From Acanthaster planci (lineage: Eukaryota > Echinodermata > Asteroidea > Valvatida > Acanthasteridae), in assembly GCF_001949145.1 (NCBI RefSeq), contig NW_019091568.1, positions 314,272 to 378,271 on the forward strand: a stretch of DNA of 64,000 nt, in the 5' to 3' direction. A program made the translations under genes and the position numbers. Below are positions 36,501 to 51,500 of the stretch, piece after piece. The notes beneath the pieces are model-generated. The model was not told the DNA's origin, ran no database searches, and saw nothing but the letters and a program-made list of their open reading frames with translations. Position 1 is the first letter of the stretch. The number at the start of each line of letters is the position of its first letter.

Positions 36501-39500
36501 CTTAAGTTCTGAAGCTGAAAGCTTTTTCCCATACACGTACAGTGTGCAGAATGAGGGACTCGTTGAAGAATCAAAGTCTCTTTTGAGTAATTGCTTCTTT
36601 CCAGGTGTTAATTTTTTTCATGAATGTGCTCTTTGTACAAAGTAGCCATATTGGAATCAAAGTGAGGCTGAACTTGCAACGGAAAAACTTGGTTCCTGAG
36701 CTGTTACAAGCAAGTGGCCTTTCTTTCAATCAAGCCAAAGGCTTTACAGCTTGCAATTTTCCAGGTTGACAGGCTCTTACATGAAAACACACATGGCCAA
36801 ACCTTGCCAGTCTAGCCTCTCTTCCAACCCAACCATGGGAAGAGTCCATGTCTCTGGTAACTTTGTCAAAACATTACGCCTCAAGTGATTGACAGACTCC
36901 TATCACAGTGTCTGTTGTCTGATGTAGGCTGAATTGAATCCAGCTGCAGTCTTTGCAGCATTTTGATTTTAAAAAAAGAAAAAAAAAGTAAAACTGTAAA
37001 ACTGCAAACTGTCAAAGCATACGTGTACAGTACAAGTACATGAGTGATGTGACAGCCCCTCCTTTTTTTTTTCTGAGAACTTACATGTACATGTATCTCT
37101 AATAGGATGAGTCATATGGCTTTAGCGATCCTTTCCTCTGTTGAAGTAGGTCAAGCTATACTGATTCATGTACAAGTACGTGTACCTACATGCACATGTG
37201 GGTATGTGTATGTTTCTGTCCCTGCTTTTTTGGGGGGGTTGGAGAGGAAGAGAGGAAAGACAGAAAACTAACAGAAAATGCCCAACCTGCAATTTCGTTC
37301 ATTTTACAAACCTATGTTTAAAAGAAATTATATTTAAACTTCTCTCAAGATTTTCCAAAACATACCTCAAGGTCTAGAAATATTCCAATTTTTAGTTGTA
37401 TGTCCTCCTGAATTTGGCTCACCCTTTTCCTTTGGAGTTTATGAGGGGCTGAAAAGTACCCATTTCAAAAATTCAAAAAAACAGAAGCAGATCTGGAAAC
37501 AAAGTAATGGTAATAAGGAGTTTTGTAACCTTCAGGTTGCTTTCATGGTGGTTTCCTTAGTTTTCTCAGGAATTTGTGAAAACAGTTGCCAGTGAATAAA
37601 AAGATCTTTGGAGTCATGTAAATTTGCTGGGCAGCCTATCTCGCCAGACTGAATTGCATCTGGACCCCTTTCGTGAAGGCTTTTAATTTCTGAATACAAG
37701 GTTTAAGTTGGCTTAAGGGTAAAAGGTTTCGCTAGCACAGCCCTTATATTGAATTGGATAGCTTTCCTTCTGGATGCGTCATCATAACTTTACAGATTTC
37801 CTTTCTTTTCAAAATGCCATCATGGGGGCTGAATCAGACTCGCTGGCCATTGGAGGGAAGTTGTGTGTGCTTGGTTGTCAACAGCTGTTTCATGTCAGAT
37901 AATTCCCTTTCCCTGTCAAACGTTCAAATTTCTGCTTCTTGAAGTTTTCTTAGCCTCTAATGGTACATGTACGTGAGTTAGAGTGACTCATGGGGGGGGG
38001 GGAGTTCAGCCAGAGTTCCTTGAGTCATGCTGTACAGTATGACAGTGTCATTGTTGACATCAAACATGAAATTTTCTCCTACTGGAAATAGATGTACATG
38101 TGTACACATGTATACCCTTTTCACTCAGAGAATGTGCTGAATGATTTACTTGAGCTCCTTTTCAATATCAATTTAATATCAATACTTGTAATACATACAT
38201 GTACATTGTGTGATTTCATTCCACAGCTGTACTTCACATGGATATTTTACATGTACCATGTAGTCTATACGTCATGTACATGTACATTTGTATTATGACT
38301 TGGGGTTCTCGATATTAAGTTTCTTATAGAGTTAAAAGATGTGTCCATTTGCTGTAATAGACATCTGTTGGAAAATACATGCATCGAGTATCTATAGGCA
38401 CAAGAATTCAAAGCCAGTGACATACAGTACGTGTACTAGGTACATGTACATGTAAGTCATCAATACATTCACTTACATGTACCGGTACATTGTCCATGAA
38501 CATTCATGTAAGTACAGGAACATCTCATTTGCATTTCTTCCTTAACTTACTAGTTCAAAAGAGTTACTGGAAACTCTGGGGTTCAACCCTGTACCTCTAC
38601 GTTAGGTGTTTATTTATAATTCTTGTAATGATGTATTGATAATTAATTTACTGATGGACATGATGCACAGCACGTGTACAGTCACCAGCAATGTCCTCAC
38701 TCGTTCCTGTCCCTGCAGTCAGTCCACCGGCCTCCGGCATAATACAGGATGTTCCTCTAAGTAGGTTACACAGCAGCAGCAGGGGGGTGCCAGCCATCCG
38801 CTCCGAAGGGAAAAATTCAATCCACCGATCATGATCAAGTCCTACATGTACAAGGCAAAAACTTGGCAGGAGAGACACTAGCGAAGAAGATTGGGTGGAG
38901 GATATGCCTTAATTTCTGGGACAGTCCAGAAGTTGTCTAATGAGCTGGGCCAATGTCATATGGAGGGTTTGCAAGGGCTGTGTCTACACTGAAACTGTCT
39001 TCTCATGATAGCATTTTGACATTCAACAAAAGAAAGAACATTTGGAAAGTCTCAACTGGGATGTTACCAGAGATTGCATAAACACTTGTCTCCCGAGGAG
39101 TGACCAGAGTGAAGAGACCTGTCATTTTCGGGACTTATTGCGATGTATCCGGTAGAGGTACAAATGTACAGTATATGATCATGAGCATCTGTGCCTTCGG
39201 AAGGACAAAAGTACATGTACAAATGTAATAGTTTTGAAAACATGAATTCAGCAATTTGTTGTGTGGAGATTTCAGTGTCTTAGAAGTGACTTGCGAGAAA
39301 GTTTGAAATTTCAGGCCAAGCAAACAAACTAGTGTAACTTTTGCTATTGCAGCTTACTGCAAATTGTTTGTCATCAAGGAAAGAAGTACTGCGTGAGAAA
39401 TGGAGCTGTGGTATGTGCACGTTTGTCACTTCTCAGATTGGTGGAGACTTATTTGCTAGTCGCTGCAGAGGAAGAACCCATTTTTGCTGAACCCATGGGA

Positions 39501-42500
39501 CTCAGGCTACCATCAGTTGTAATCAACCCCTCTGGCAAGTGAGGTACGGATTTGACAGGATACATCCCCCCTCCATCCAAGACGTTTAAGCGACTCACAG
39601 CTACGGTAGTACCTCATCAGCACATGAGGAACACACTTTGGTCATGATTGATGCACTGCATTGCTAAGTGTTTAAGCTCATTGAAAAAGAAACTGTGAAC
39701 CGTGAACGGGGTCTCTTACAAGCTTCTTTGAGTCATCATCATCTTGGATGCCCAAGAGTGAAAAGACCAGATCTTCTTTTTATGCTCAGTTTGTTGAATC
39801 AAGTTCAAGCTCAGCTAGCAGTGGCAAGATTGTCTCAGAAAAAAAATCTGAGCCAAGGCAGTGTGTCGTATGTCGGAAAATTTTAGAAGCCAGCATAATT
39901 TCAGCATGAGCTTATGAGGTTTTGGCAAACTATCTGCCTGACATACTAGTTTCTTTTTTCACCTGAAGCAAGCTTCTGATGAACCAAATGCCATTCTGAT
40001 TGAGTGTTGTCCTTCACCAGTGTTGTTGTGACTGCTTCGTCAGGATAAATAACTATCACCGAGACCATTGCTGTCATCTTCACAACAGGATCATTTAAGA
40101 CAGTAACCTCAACTCATTACAAAGTATTACTGGAACAGTCTGCAGTGCCATCTGTGTTTAGACGTTCAAGTTTCTCGTCAAAGAAATTGCGTCAACCTAC
40201 ATGCACAAGGAAGAGTAGAAACCACTTCAAAGCCTGAAGTTTTGATGCAGCTTTGTTACGCCTTTAAATTAGGTAGAAGCACAACTTTCCTTCAGCTCCC
40301 AACTGGAGAAGCCACCTTTTTTCAAGTTTCAAACCGAGTAAGACTTTGCGTCTCGTAACCACCAGGGGAGCCAATCGGATTGCCCGAATGGTACTGACAT
40401 ACACCAGCAGCGAGGCCAGGATGTGGGCATGCTGCGTGTCTCGACTTGCTAGCCTGCACCACCCCTGCTGTTGCCCACGCTGTAAGGGCCTTCGACACCT
40501 AAAGCGAATGGTGAGTTGAACCCAATGGTACATGTACATCCAGACTTATCAGACATAACAATCGAGAACCAGTGGCAGTGCAATGGGGGTGGGGGAATAC
40601 TTGAACCCCATCTTCTTCCCTCACAAAATTACCCAAGCCGACAGGTTTGCCATTTACCTCTGGGGGAGCCGACAGAGCAGCCTGTGACTTTTTTTTCTTG
40701 CAGAACAGGAGAGATTAGGAAGTCACTCAGTTAGAACTGAGGGTGTATTTTGGAAAATGTTCAGTGACGTTTAATGTCCACCCGAGTTTCTTGAATACTT
40801 ACCGATACTTCCTTCCACACAGTGTTTCACTGTTGTTGGTTGGTGGTCATTTTTCCAGCTTCAGTCATGAAAAACTAGGGGTGTTTTTTTTTTGTTATTT
40901 AAGAAAGTCCTACAGTTTTGATTTCCATTTCAGATTCATATAAGAGGAAATAAAAAGCAAGGAGGAAAGTATTTAAAACAGAGAAAATGCTCGTTTTCCC
41001 CCACCATTAGTCATAGGCATACACTTGTGTTCCTTTTCACAGCTCCTACAGACACAGTTTGCATCCTGTTTTTGCACCCAAATCTCACCTTTCTGCACAG
41101 TTTTTCAATGTAGTTACGTATAAGTGCGATGAGAAAGATTAAGTTACTGTTCATTGAGGACCTGACTAAAGATTCTTTGGTAAATGAATGAGAAGATTCA
41201 ATACCTTGATGATACCAGTCACATTAGTGAGTTTGTTTTTTAAGCAGCCTGTACATGTAGGTGTCTAGATAGACATGTGTAGACAGCTTCAGATATCTAC
41301 ACCAGGATATTCACGAATGGCCGAACCACTCAAAATTGGCTATCCTACGGGCATACATGTACATGTATGTCAGTTTGCCTCCTAGGATCATGTGATTGCT
41401 ACAGTATCCAGAGAGACTGGACGCATAAGGAAAATGCACCCAAATTTATAATCAGAGGAAGGATCTGACATGGCAGGGTATTGGCCTGAAAGTCTGTCCA
41501 GCCCCTATCCACCTACATGTCACATGTATGTACATTTGACATCTCTAATTCACTTAATCCAAGTTGTAACCAACTGCCACACCACTCTTCCCCCTTCCTT
41601 CCTTCCAAAACCGGGGGGGGGGAGAGCTGGCCACTTAATTCACATAAAAAGTCGTTCCTGGAAAGATTCTCTGGTAACGGTACGAATTAAATGTAGAAAC
41701 CACTGGAAGATCTACCAATTAAGGCTTGACGGCACCTGTCTCGCATCTCCGCCCATTATGAGTAATTTGTCTTGTCCGTAACACTTGGTTTGTAAAAACC
41801 ACTTCCCCAATCCAAGGAGGACTAGATTAGTTGTTGCTAATACCAACAGGTAGATCTGATCCCCTGGTGGGCCATTCTCTGTGTAGATTATTATAGATTC
41901 TAGTCCCAGTGAGATGGGTACAAAATCTCAGGATTGCAATCGTGGCTAGAATGAAATACATGTACCTGTACATACATGTACATGTACATGTACATGTATA
42001 CCGGTACACATGCATGTACATGTACATGTATACCGGTACACATGCATGTACATGTATGAACTGAAGTACCAGTACATGTACATTGTATGTGTACCACTCG
42101 TGATAACACTGTACATGTACATGTACATCATGGACTTAGTAGTACGTGTACTTGTTACTTGATGTTCATGTACTACTACTGTTCACAGTGCAGTCATTTA
42201 ATGCAAGTACTGGACATCACAGACCTTTCAATGTTATTCTGAGGGCTTCTTAACTTTGCATGGTACTTAATCCATGTCTGCAAGGTCTCCTTGATTTGTA
42301 CAGTACATGTATGTACATAGCAATTGAAGATGATAGATCTAGTCTGGGACCTTCATGTATCGGTACACGTATGTGTGTACACTTTTCAAAGTTTGTTTCA
42401 TTGAAGTTTCTTAAATCCTCTGATCTGGTTGGGTTAATTTCCATGTTTGTGCATCGGTGCTGTTTTCCGAGGGGAAAGTGACTATAGTACCGGTATGTTG

Positions 42501-45500
42501 AGGCTTATGCAGTGTGTACACTGGAACACTGTGTAAACTTTGCAAACTGTGCGGTACATATCTCCATGTACTTTCTGGTATCTCTAGAAAAGAACAAAAA
42601 ATGTGAATGAATGCACTTGATCTATCATTATTCAGTCACAATAACTTCAGTATGACACCAAAACAAGCAAACGAAAACAATTTGGACCGTCCATTTAACC
42701 CTCCAAGTGAGGGCAAGGGGTGTTTTTTTGTCAGTTATCCTGCCTCCTGAGGGTGACATTATGGACAGTTCCGTATGGGTGGTATTCAAGCCACAAAGGG
42801 ACATCTGGTACGCAAACAGCCTGGGGTATCCACGTGTAGCAGCCACAGTAGCCTAGGCATGGTTAACATCAAACCCTGACGGTGGCTCAGTAAAATCATG
42901 GTTTACCGACGTGACAAAAAATATTGACGTATTTCTACATCCTCGAGGTCCTCTGTGGATGGAAGCGGGATAATTTGTGGTTCCCCGGTTTCTGAGTGTG
43001 GGAATAGCCGGAGGGACCATGAAGCAAGTCTTTGGTCTAACAAAGGGTTGATTTTAAATGTAGGTGATGGGGGGGGGATTGGGGTTGAATGTCTCAGTGG
43101 GATAAAACCATGTGTCGTACCTGCATGTACATGTAGTGTATGTGCATGCAGGTGTCTTAATTGCACAATACTTGCAGATTTATTGAGATTAAAAAAGATT
43201 TGAGATTCACAGACCAAACTTCACAAAAATTTTAATGCAAAACATCATTTGTGAACAGACATGGGAAAGATGAAAGACGGAAGAGATGTAACACAGGTGT
43301 CAACTTTGTGGAGGGAAAAATCTGCATGCCGTTCTGTCAAAATATTTACCATGGCCATTGCCGTTGAAGGGGGAGAAATAACGTGCAGCCAATAAGTAAA
43401 TGTAATTGGGCGGCGGAACGGTTTCCGTGAATACTTGATGGATGAGGCATGTCACCAGGGGCAGAACATTCTGACTAGTTAACAGAATCCCAGTCCGTAT
43501 GCAGATATACATGTAGCCGGTCCTCATTGGTGTAACTGTTGTCATTTTCTGGGAGTGACTCCGCTCACTTTTTCACTTTTTTGGATTGATGTGGGCAGGT
43601 GAGAGGTGTGTTATGCGGTGATCACCTGGCCTACATGTACATTTGTTCATGTACCGGTATGTACATGTACATCCAATACACGTGCATACATGTACGTGCA
43701 TACACATTCAATTTGCATAAGTGGAGCAATAAAGAACAAAAGTGTCCACAAACTTACCGGTACATTACAGTTTGTGATTGATGATTATAATGTAAACAAA
43801 ACACTTACCAGGTCTTCCAGAGAAAGTGTGAACAAAAGAGGACTGAAAGGGGTCTATGATTTCCGTTACATATACTAAGGTGAACAAACTTGAATTAGCT
43901 TATACCTCATTGATTTAGTGTAAGCAGGAAGGATATGAGGGATTTGTACATTAATCATCTGTTTTTGTGCTGCCCCCTTTTGTCTTAAATGTTGCAAGAT
44001 ACCAGGTAGTCCCAGCTGCAAACATTTTATCCACTTGTCTCAAAATGTAATGTTTTCCCAGAACTTTATACTGTTTCAAATTTTCAGAAAATGCATTTTT
44101 ACGATTATTTATCCACTCAATACATGCAGGTGTAAAAAAGCCATCATTTAGTGCTGTTAACATCTTGTTTCTGTTCTCCATCCTGAATGAGATTTCTCCT
44201 AGATATTTGTGCTGTCCACAGCAGTTGCGACAGGAGGTGCATACACCTGTAGACCCTATATTCTTGTACATGTATTTGTGTCACTCAGTTTGGTTTTTGT
44301 CAACACCAGTTCTAGAAAATGAGCCATGACTCGTGTAACCATGCGGAGTTAGCACAGACTTGCACAACAGTGTGGGAGCAACCTCTATCACTTTGTGATT
44401 AAACGCTTGCTCATGCCATGTTTCGAAATATCATGAATTGTGCAACCTACTGTACATGTAGTCAGTGCTCACTTCGGGAGAATCAGGTTGGTATCGTGCT
44501 TTTAACTTTCATGCTCTTCCCTGTTTTCCATTTTCCATTCCCGCAGCACTCCAGCATGACGCACACTGACGGCAGGGGTGTGGCTAAGCGTGGCAGCCGT
44601 AGGACCCGTAGCCGGACGTTGCCAGAAGGGCTCACCAGTGAGAAGCTACTGTCCAAGTACAAGGATGCGTCGTCGGGCGTGGCCGATTCTGTCAACTCAG
44701 GTGAGCATTGAAACAGAGAAATTGGGTGTACTCTTTGGCCATTTCACACCTCTTTCCCTTTGCAGGGTTGTAGTGACGTGTTTTCAAATTCCTCTCAAGA
44801 TTTCAGGACGTACGCAAGCGTACACAACTTTTGGCCCTTTATGCAAAAACTTCAATTGTTCCAGCACACCAGTTTGTGGGGAATACTCAAATTCCCATCT
44901 ATCCATAGTCAAAGCCTCTGTCAGATGGTCAGGCCATTTGTTTATTCTGAGGATTTATTCCAAGTTAATTAAGGCAAAACTCAGAAAAAGGAATGCACTA
45001 CAGTAGGGATCTCTTATTTGCATGTCATATGGTTATCAAATTTACCGGTACATGTACTGGTAGATAATAAGACAAATTAATGTTGCGCTTGATAAAATTA
45101 TAAGCTAATATTATCACGGTTTGCACTTGCCACACCCAGTCCTGACTGTACATCTCATTGGACCACAGCTGCATTGCCACGCACAAACGTAGACTTGAAA
45201 GTGCTTATTCATCCTCCATGTTGTGTTTCATTAAGAGAATGCTTTATTTTTATTAGCCCAGGGTATTAGCAAGGATTAACCGGCTGGGATGTGCTGAGAG
45301 AACTATTTAAAATAATATACAATCAGCAACCGCCAGTGAGGTGATTGTCATTCCGTCACATGGTGCCAGGTGAAATGTGCTCTTATGTAATCTGCAACCT
45401 GTACATGAGCGGATTGCCGGTTCAGAATTTGGGATTGATATTCCGGATGGCAGGTCTCAATCTCCATGGAAGTTAATGCTAATATGCATAGAGTTCTTGT

Positions 45501-48500
45501 CCTTGGAAGCTACAAGATTAGCGTGATGATTGATACTGTGGAGTGCATGCTTGTAAATAAACTCAGTGGTGAAAAAAAAAACAGAGCGATTACTCTCAAT
45601 GAATCACCCTTGACTGTCATGGCTGCACTGCATCCGCAGTCAAGTGCATCTTTTGCAAATAACTTTGTACTCATTCCGTGGAAAATTAAATATGTACATG
45701 TACATATGCCAATTTCATGGAGATACATGTACAGTGCTAACCTTGGAAGCTTGCTGAGCACTGAGAATGAGTGAACTGTTATTTTCAAAGACCTGAATTT
45801 TGGAAAATTTAGACAGCTTTCTCATACTTTCATTAATAATGTAGTTAAAAGATGGGAAAGTTTCTCACGCATCTTGGGAAATGCTGAAACTTTCCAGATC
45901 AAACTTTGTGAAATTTGCTTTTAAATACCACTAAGAAATGTCTCTCATTTAAAAAATGGTTCATATATTTTGAAACTTTGGAAATTTTTATGGTATCCCC
46001 CTTGACTCCCGCAGAACAGTTGGCAACAGTTGTGCAAATTTTTTTTTATTTTCAATTTGTTGAAGATTGTGTCATGCTAATCCTTTGGTCTAGACTCTTT
46101 AATTTACACCACCATCCCAGAAAAATCTTCCAAATTACTGAGATAAGAACCCCCAGTGTTATCTTAATTTTTATAAAAGACGTTTTCCTCTAAACGGAAA
46201 TATTCATTGTGATACACGTGTACTGGTAGGTTCACTTTAGGTTCAATGGAGTTGCGACCAGCTGGCTTGTCTAGACTGGCCTAGTTTGTTGAAAGGCACG
46301 GCAGTACAGTGTATTCGTACAGTATTTATCAACATTATTCTTAAGGTACACAATGTACATGTACGTGTACATGTGTTACCCTACCAGTACATGTTCATGT
46401 TGTACCATCTGCGTATTTGTACTGGTATATGTACATGTACATGTACATGTATGTATTCCATGTACAAATACATGTACTCCCTTACAGATGACTAGATAGA
46501 GGGCCAAACTTTTTTGAAATTATCTGCCGATATTAAGTACATTGTATTTGAGAAATCGTCAACCATTTACCGATTGGGGGGAGACAAGGGGGATGCTTGC
46601 CCCCGCCTCTGGGAAAAGATGACAAATAAAGCAGGAAAGAAAAAAACAAAAGAAAAAATTAAGAGAAAAAGGAGGAAAGTAGATGAAAATCACCAATTTG
46701 CTTGAAACTACCTCAGAATTGACCCCCCTTGGACTTTATGGATTGTCAGTTTTCTGGTGCGTGGTGCTTTCTGCCGCGCCAACAAAATCCTGGCAATTCC
46801 CAATGCCTATTAGTGTCTAAAACGTGTACCAGTAGACAAAGTTTCATGTACAGGTAAGTTTGAAAATATGTAATTACTGAAAGGAAAGGTGAAGGGACTG
46901 AACCAAAAATAGGTATCTAAACAATTATGACAGTGAACGTGACTAACCCACAGCTCTGCCAAGGTGAGTGAAATGTTGGCATGGGCATGGCACCAGCAAA
47001 CTGATTGCCATTCTGACTTCCGCAGTAGTCACGTTCTCGACGATTTATGAATTCTGGCCTTCCCACAATATCACTCTGTCCCTCCCTCCCTTTCATCCTT
47101 CCCAAAAGGTAAGAACTTGGGGCATTAAAATAAGATCTGGCCCTTTGCCGTGGCCAGTGTTTGTTTAAGATTGAGTCTGGCGCATGCAGAGCACTGTTGG
47201 AGGAGAGGTATACGATTTGGTTTTACATGTAGTATGTAGTCTTCACGTATGTTTGCTAATGATAGAAAGCTTTTTGTGTAATTGTTTGTTTTTTATTGTG
47301 GGGTTGGGATATTACATGTAGATTTTGCAGGGTCTGGGAAGGAAAGAACGTGATTACAGTTGGTCTAAACAAATTGAAATGCGTCCCCGTAATAGTCGCC
47401 CAAATTTAGGATCACTAGTACAATATATCTGTCACTGAGGGCTGGGACAAATCTTACTTTTGATTAATGTGACTCTGAAAAGTCCTAAGATGATGAACAA
47501 GCAACAATTATTATTTTACTGACGTGAAGGAGCTGATAAAAGCATAAAAAAGATATTAAAATGATCAACATGTACATGCTGGCAATACCTCAGGCCACAG
47601 GTTCATATAAAGTACAATTATATCTAAACTCCAGTGGTAAAAGTCCTTTTTCAGAGAGCACATTTTTTTACCTTAAAATACCAGTACCAAGTTGAACTGT
47701 TACATGTACATGAACTGGTATACATATAACAGACAGAGCTGGCATTTTGGTTTTTTAAGACCATGATCGTGAAAGACGCAACTGCTCGTAACTTTTGCCC
47801 GTTGAATCAGTGTAGAAAGATGGAGTGAAGTTCTGAACTCGAGCTGTAATTAGAAAGGATCAAAATACATTCTTTTGCAGTGGTGTCAGCGGGAGCTTTG
47901 AAATGCCACATTGTTTAGCGCAGGGACTTTCCTGAACGTTATGCAACCATGTTACAAAGCATTTACATGTAGTGTTGTCTTAAAGTTGTAAACCATGGTT
48001 GTCAGAGATGCAGTTAAGTTGTAAAATTAGATCTATTTGAGACAGTTTAGGGTGGACAGATCTCCTGCCCAAGAATTGTCTAGAAGCTTGCACAAACATG
48101 ATGTACATGTAAATTCCAAAGTAATGTGCATTCTACTTTCAGCATGCATAAACGGACTTGTGTATACATGTACATGCAATTTCTGTGCTTTTTGGTAAAT
48201 GAGTTTCTTTTATTAGTCTTGCTATTAAAAAAGGATTTTTCCTACACATGCAAGTCTTTTTGAAATGTTACCGAACCTTCACCATTCTTGTGTACTGATT
48301 TTAAGTTGAAATTATTGCAGTACAATTTTGTGCTTTCCTGTATGTTCTCTCTTTGTTTTCTCTTGAAAAAGGACTTATGGGAGTTTTCACTTGGTGCTAA
48401 AAGCTGCATGTGAACATACTGGTACATGTGTGTGATATGTGTTCGCCTCTTGTCGGCATTAGAGTCAAAATTTCTGTCTTTGCTCTAGCATGAAATAAAA

Positions 48501-51500
48501 AGGAAAGAGGGGGAAAGTTCTAAGGTTGGCCTCGGAAGTTGACTGATCGCCCCTAATTATCATCCAGCTGTCAATGCCAGTATAACAGGTTGTTTGGATT
48601 GAGTCACTTGGTCACCTCTATTTATAGACAAAATATTCACTGAAACAACTCTGACCAGTTGACATTGTCCAACATTCCAACAAAGTTCACGCTCGCTGAT
48701 TGCTTTTTCTTTTCTCTTTATTTATTTATTCATTTTTTGATGTGGCACTGGGCAGTGTTCCAGTCGAGTCTCCTTAAGACCATCTCAGGACCCTGCAATC
48801 ACAAGATCAAGACACCAAGACCTCTAGTCTGAAATCAAGTCACAGGCTATTCAAATGATTGTCAAAAAAAAAAAAAAAGCATTCCTTTGTTACTGTTCTC
48901 CTTGTTACTCGTGACTGGTGTTGTAAATCAGGGTTTCTCCTGCCTATTTAACTGTGAGACGGCCCACCTCACTGATTTTAGTGACTACCTCAGGCTTTTC
49001 TGTTGAATTTTCCACCTCAAATTTAAAAGAGACAAAGAGGGAAGGAAAAACTAAAATAACTTTGATATTGTTTAAATAGATTAGTTTTTTAATCGTTCAT
49101 AATCAGGACGCAGAATATCAATTTATTTTAGAAAGGAAATTTGGAGTAAATGTTCTATTAGACTATATAGAATTTATTCTAGTCCTTTTTGAAAAAACTT
49201 GCTTTTATGTTAGGCACTAGAAGTTTGGCAAAATTTGTTTGACTGTCTCACATATATTATCAGTTGACTGACCTTAGTTACATGTACATGTAGGTTCGAT
49301 CATAACATTGACTGAAAGGCCACGGTATGGTACTGATATTGGTGAGAATAGAAAAAAAATGTCATTTTGGAAAGAAATTTGAAAGGAAGAATCTTGAGCA
49401 GTGATGGTATTAATTTGTTCCTGTTTCAATATTCATGTACCGGTACATGTACTAATTACCAAAAATGGGTCACTTGGGAGACATTCCCATAAGAACGTGC
49501 ACAAACTTTACTGTCCCATAATTAAATATTCCCTAATCTGATCTGAACCAAACTTTGTATGTTTTCAATTTAGACCCTAATCTATCATCTCTCAAAATTT
49601 GGACGGTAAAATTTGGCCTCCTTCTGGTAGCCGGGGCATTAGGGAGACATTGAAATGTCTCTCTAATGACCGATGTCTCCCTAAGGTAAAAAAATATACC
49701 ACAAAATGTCTCCTTAATGACCCATTTGTAAGAATACATGTACATGGATGTTGACTCAAGTGACATGATGTACACAGTACACGTACACTAAATAAGACTA
49801 TGTTTCATGTGTACTTGAACAAGTGATAACATTTTGCAAAATATCAGTAACCACATACAAGTACACGTACCTGTATGTGTAAAGTTACATGTAATACGCA
49901 TATATGATACTGCAAAATCATGAATGACAAAGATATGATCCGTAGTTGTTTGATTGTTATCTATCCCAATTTCTTCCTCTAAAAATGACATTGTTGTACC
50001 AATTTCTGTTACTGAAGTAATGCGAAACCTCCATGTGGGAAGTACATGTACATCACTCCCAAAAATAAACGTACAACTGAACGTCAGCTGTAAACAGCCT
50101 GAGTTGACTGGGTAAAAAGATCGGTGCAGCTCGTGGTGACAGTTGGCAGAAATGTGATGCCAAAATAGACGTCAGTGAGTTTGTAAACTGATGTTTATAG
50201 CAAGGCAGGATGCCTCACCTTTGCGTCAGGTTGCCTGTGATTCATACAAAGCGGGAGTGGGATCAGGAGCGGTACCAACTCTCTTCGCCTGCGATGCTCA
50301 GAAAACTCCCAAATCCCAGCAAATCCATACCCAGTCTGCTTCAGGAATTCATGCAACAGCATGTGCGCTATTTGTCATTGACTGAAATACACCTCTCCTG
50401 AAGCTCTTGTGTCAGATTTATTACGGAATATTGCTGTATGCTACAGTAGTATTGCCAACAAGTGACGTAACTTGTTTGGGCAGCTAGGTCCTAGTCACTC
50501 TCCTCTCTGTCACCTGGATAATAATTATTTTTAGACACTGATATCAAGCCTCTTCTCTTTCATCATTAAGTGTGTGTGTGTGGATAACTTTGTAAGAGGT
50601 TGATGTTCTCCTTCGTACCTGTACATTGGACAGCATTTTTTCTTGCAACTTTGCATCTTCAGAGTTTGAAAGTGTATCTTCTACACTAGTAATCCTCTTT
50701 GTGTCGATACTGAAACTCCCCTGTGAGTGGTAATGGAGTGGCCACAGAGTTTGTTCAGCTTTCAGAGTTTACTCGGATTTCCAGTCGAAGAGGAAGAAAC
50801 AGGTATATGTACATGTCGACATTGTTTTTGCTGTTCAGTTATTTCCTAAAGTCTCACCGGGAAGTTGTCCGACAGAGATTGAGCAGAACAAAATTTGAAC
50901 CTGTGAAGATCACTGCTTCATTGTTCTGTGGTACCAACTGAGCTATCCAGCCATATTGCGCATGACACAGAGGCATGTACATGTACATGTAGGTGTAGTA
51001 CATGCAGGTGCCACTGTCTCTTTTAATAATGCGCAACAGCCATAGACCATGCGCAAAGTCAAAATACTAATCACATCTTAACTGATTTATCGTTCTCTCC
51101 AATGGGTCACTTACATGTTCATGGACGTACTGGTACATGCATGACATGTAACGAATACAAATTCCAGATTTTTGATACATTCACATGTAGATGTATGTAC
51201 CGTACTGTGACCACTGCACGGACCAGCTTAGGAGAGAACCCGTGTACATGGATGCGGTACATCATGTGAAGCTATGAATTACTGCATACCTCCTGTGGTC
51301 AAGTATACTGGTGTTTACATGTAAGATGCAATTGGAACATTTCAACTACCGGTACGTACATGTACATGTAGCAGTGGCTCATACAATCTTTGGATCTCGA
51401 GGTGACTTTGGCATATTCAATCCAAAGATGTTACATACCTTTGTGAAAAGACATCAGCAATTGGCTGTGTGAAAGTTTTGACCGTGGCTTTGGAGAACAC

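Larger units (their letters stand above)
30963..44546. other. 13.6-kb RhoGAP intron 3
   Basis: It holds a LINE remnant (32080-32290), the minisatellite (35200-35652), a candidate alternative first exon (40388-40510), a hexamer-rich block (41956-42128), a 106-codon minus-strand ORF (43951-44271) and dense TACATG words. Blocks at about 38,640-40,510 are poorer in hexamers and more GC-balanced. Confidence 0.6.

Noticed and set aside
46514-46705. 63-aa ORF with Lys-rich end
   Set aside because: The Lys-rich tail comes from an A-rich low-complexity stretch; no start or splice support.
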